A DNA stretch of 13,677 bases from an uncultured Collinsella sp. Its GTDB lineage: Bacteria; Actinomycetota; Coriobacteriia; Coriobacteriales; Coriobacteriaceae. A program made the position numbers and the translations under genes. A model generated the notes under the pieces. That model had not been told where the DNA came from. It was given only the letters and a program-made list of their open reading frames with translations, and made no database searches. This document shows, piece after piece, positions 13,629 to 13,677 of the stretch (position 1 is the first letter of the stretch; every line of letters begins with the position of its first letter). Location: the NCBI GenBank assembly GCA_900543605.1, contig UQSK01000049.1:1-13677 (forward strand). Reading direction: 5' to 3'.

Positions 13629-13677
13629 CTGTCTCTTATACACATCTCCGAGCCCACGAGACGCGTAGTAATCTCGT
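13629..13677. other. Sequencing adapter (Illumina Nextera) contamination, not genomic
   Basis: The last 49 bases are the Nextera transposase mosaic end CTGTCTCTTATACACATCT (13629-13647), the i7-side adapter CCGAGCCCACGAGAC (13648-13662), an 8-base index GCGTAGTA (13663-13670) and the first bases of the outer adapter, ATCTCGT. The match is exact over the whole length and is in the read-through orientation. Translating the reverse strand gives the known contaminant peptide GSEMCIRDS. The bases should be trimmed. Confidence 0.98.

Noticed and set aside
12908..13657. Reverse-strand ORF starting in the last 50 bases
   Set aside because: Its N-terminus is translated from the Nextera adapter (GSEMCIRDS) and the rest is antisense to gatB and gatA.

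Overview
The window looks like one short-read contig, or the end of one, from a high-GC Gram-positive gut actinobacterium. A Collinsella-like member of the Coriobacteriia is the best guess, from the GC-rich housekeeping genes, the gatC-gatA-gatB order, LPxTG-type pilins with a class C sortase, and the general protein style. The genus is inferred, not proven. The last 49 bases are not genomic: they are Illumina Nextera adapter plus index, so gatB stops at an artificial end.

Layout. (1) 2-805: an ORF open at the left edge joins the C-terminal part of a SWIM zinc-finger protein to the C-terminal half of a Cof-type HAD phosphatase. It is followed by a REP-like hairpin (819-851). (2) 855-1310: an AT-rich control region (about 28% GC in its middle) with a LytTR-like direct-repeat site, two dyads and candidate promoters. 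(3) 1311-8358: a pilus operon of three sortase substrates. These are a large beta-helix adhesin (sorting motif LPLSG) interrupted by an in-frame TAA at codon 879, a minor pilin (MPSTG) translationally coupled to it, and a SpaH/EbpB-type backbone pilin (LPLTG). A strong intrinsic terminator (8459-8495) closes the operon. (4) 8862-9830: a winged-helix regulator with a 20-bp palindrome over its promoter. (5) 9953-10891: the class C sortase expected to polymerise the pilins. (6) 10892-11193: a dense palindrome cluster that includes a second copy of the REP-like hairpin. (7) 11194-13628: gatC, gatA and a 3'-truncated gatB, the tRNA-dependent amidotransferase, with ATG/TAA overlaps.

How the parts fit. 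The adhesin would be the tip or large accessory subunit, the LPLTG protein the shaft and the MPSTG protein a base or minor subunit. Sortase C would join them through the pilin lysines and sorting motifs. The winged-helix protein and a LytTR-type response regulator encoded elsewhere are plausible controllers. As sequenced, the adhesin would be secreted without its cell-wall anchor, so this strain may make a pilus lacking that subunit. The adhesin and the middle of the backbone pilin are much lower in GC than the minor pilin and the ends of the backbone gene, which suggests allele replacement at a surface-exposed locus. No rRNA, tRNA, CRISPR array, transposase or prophage gene was recognised.
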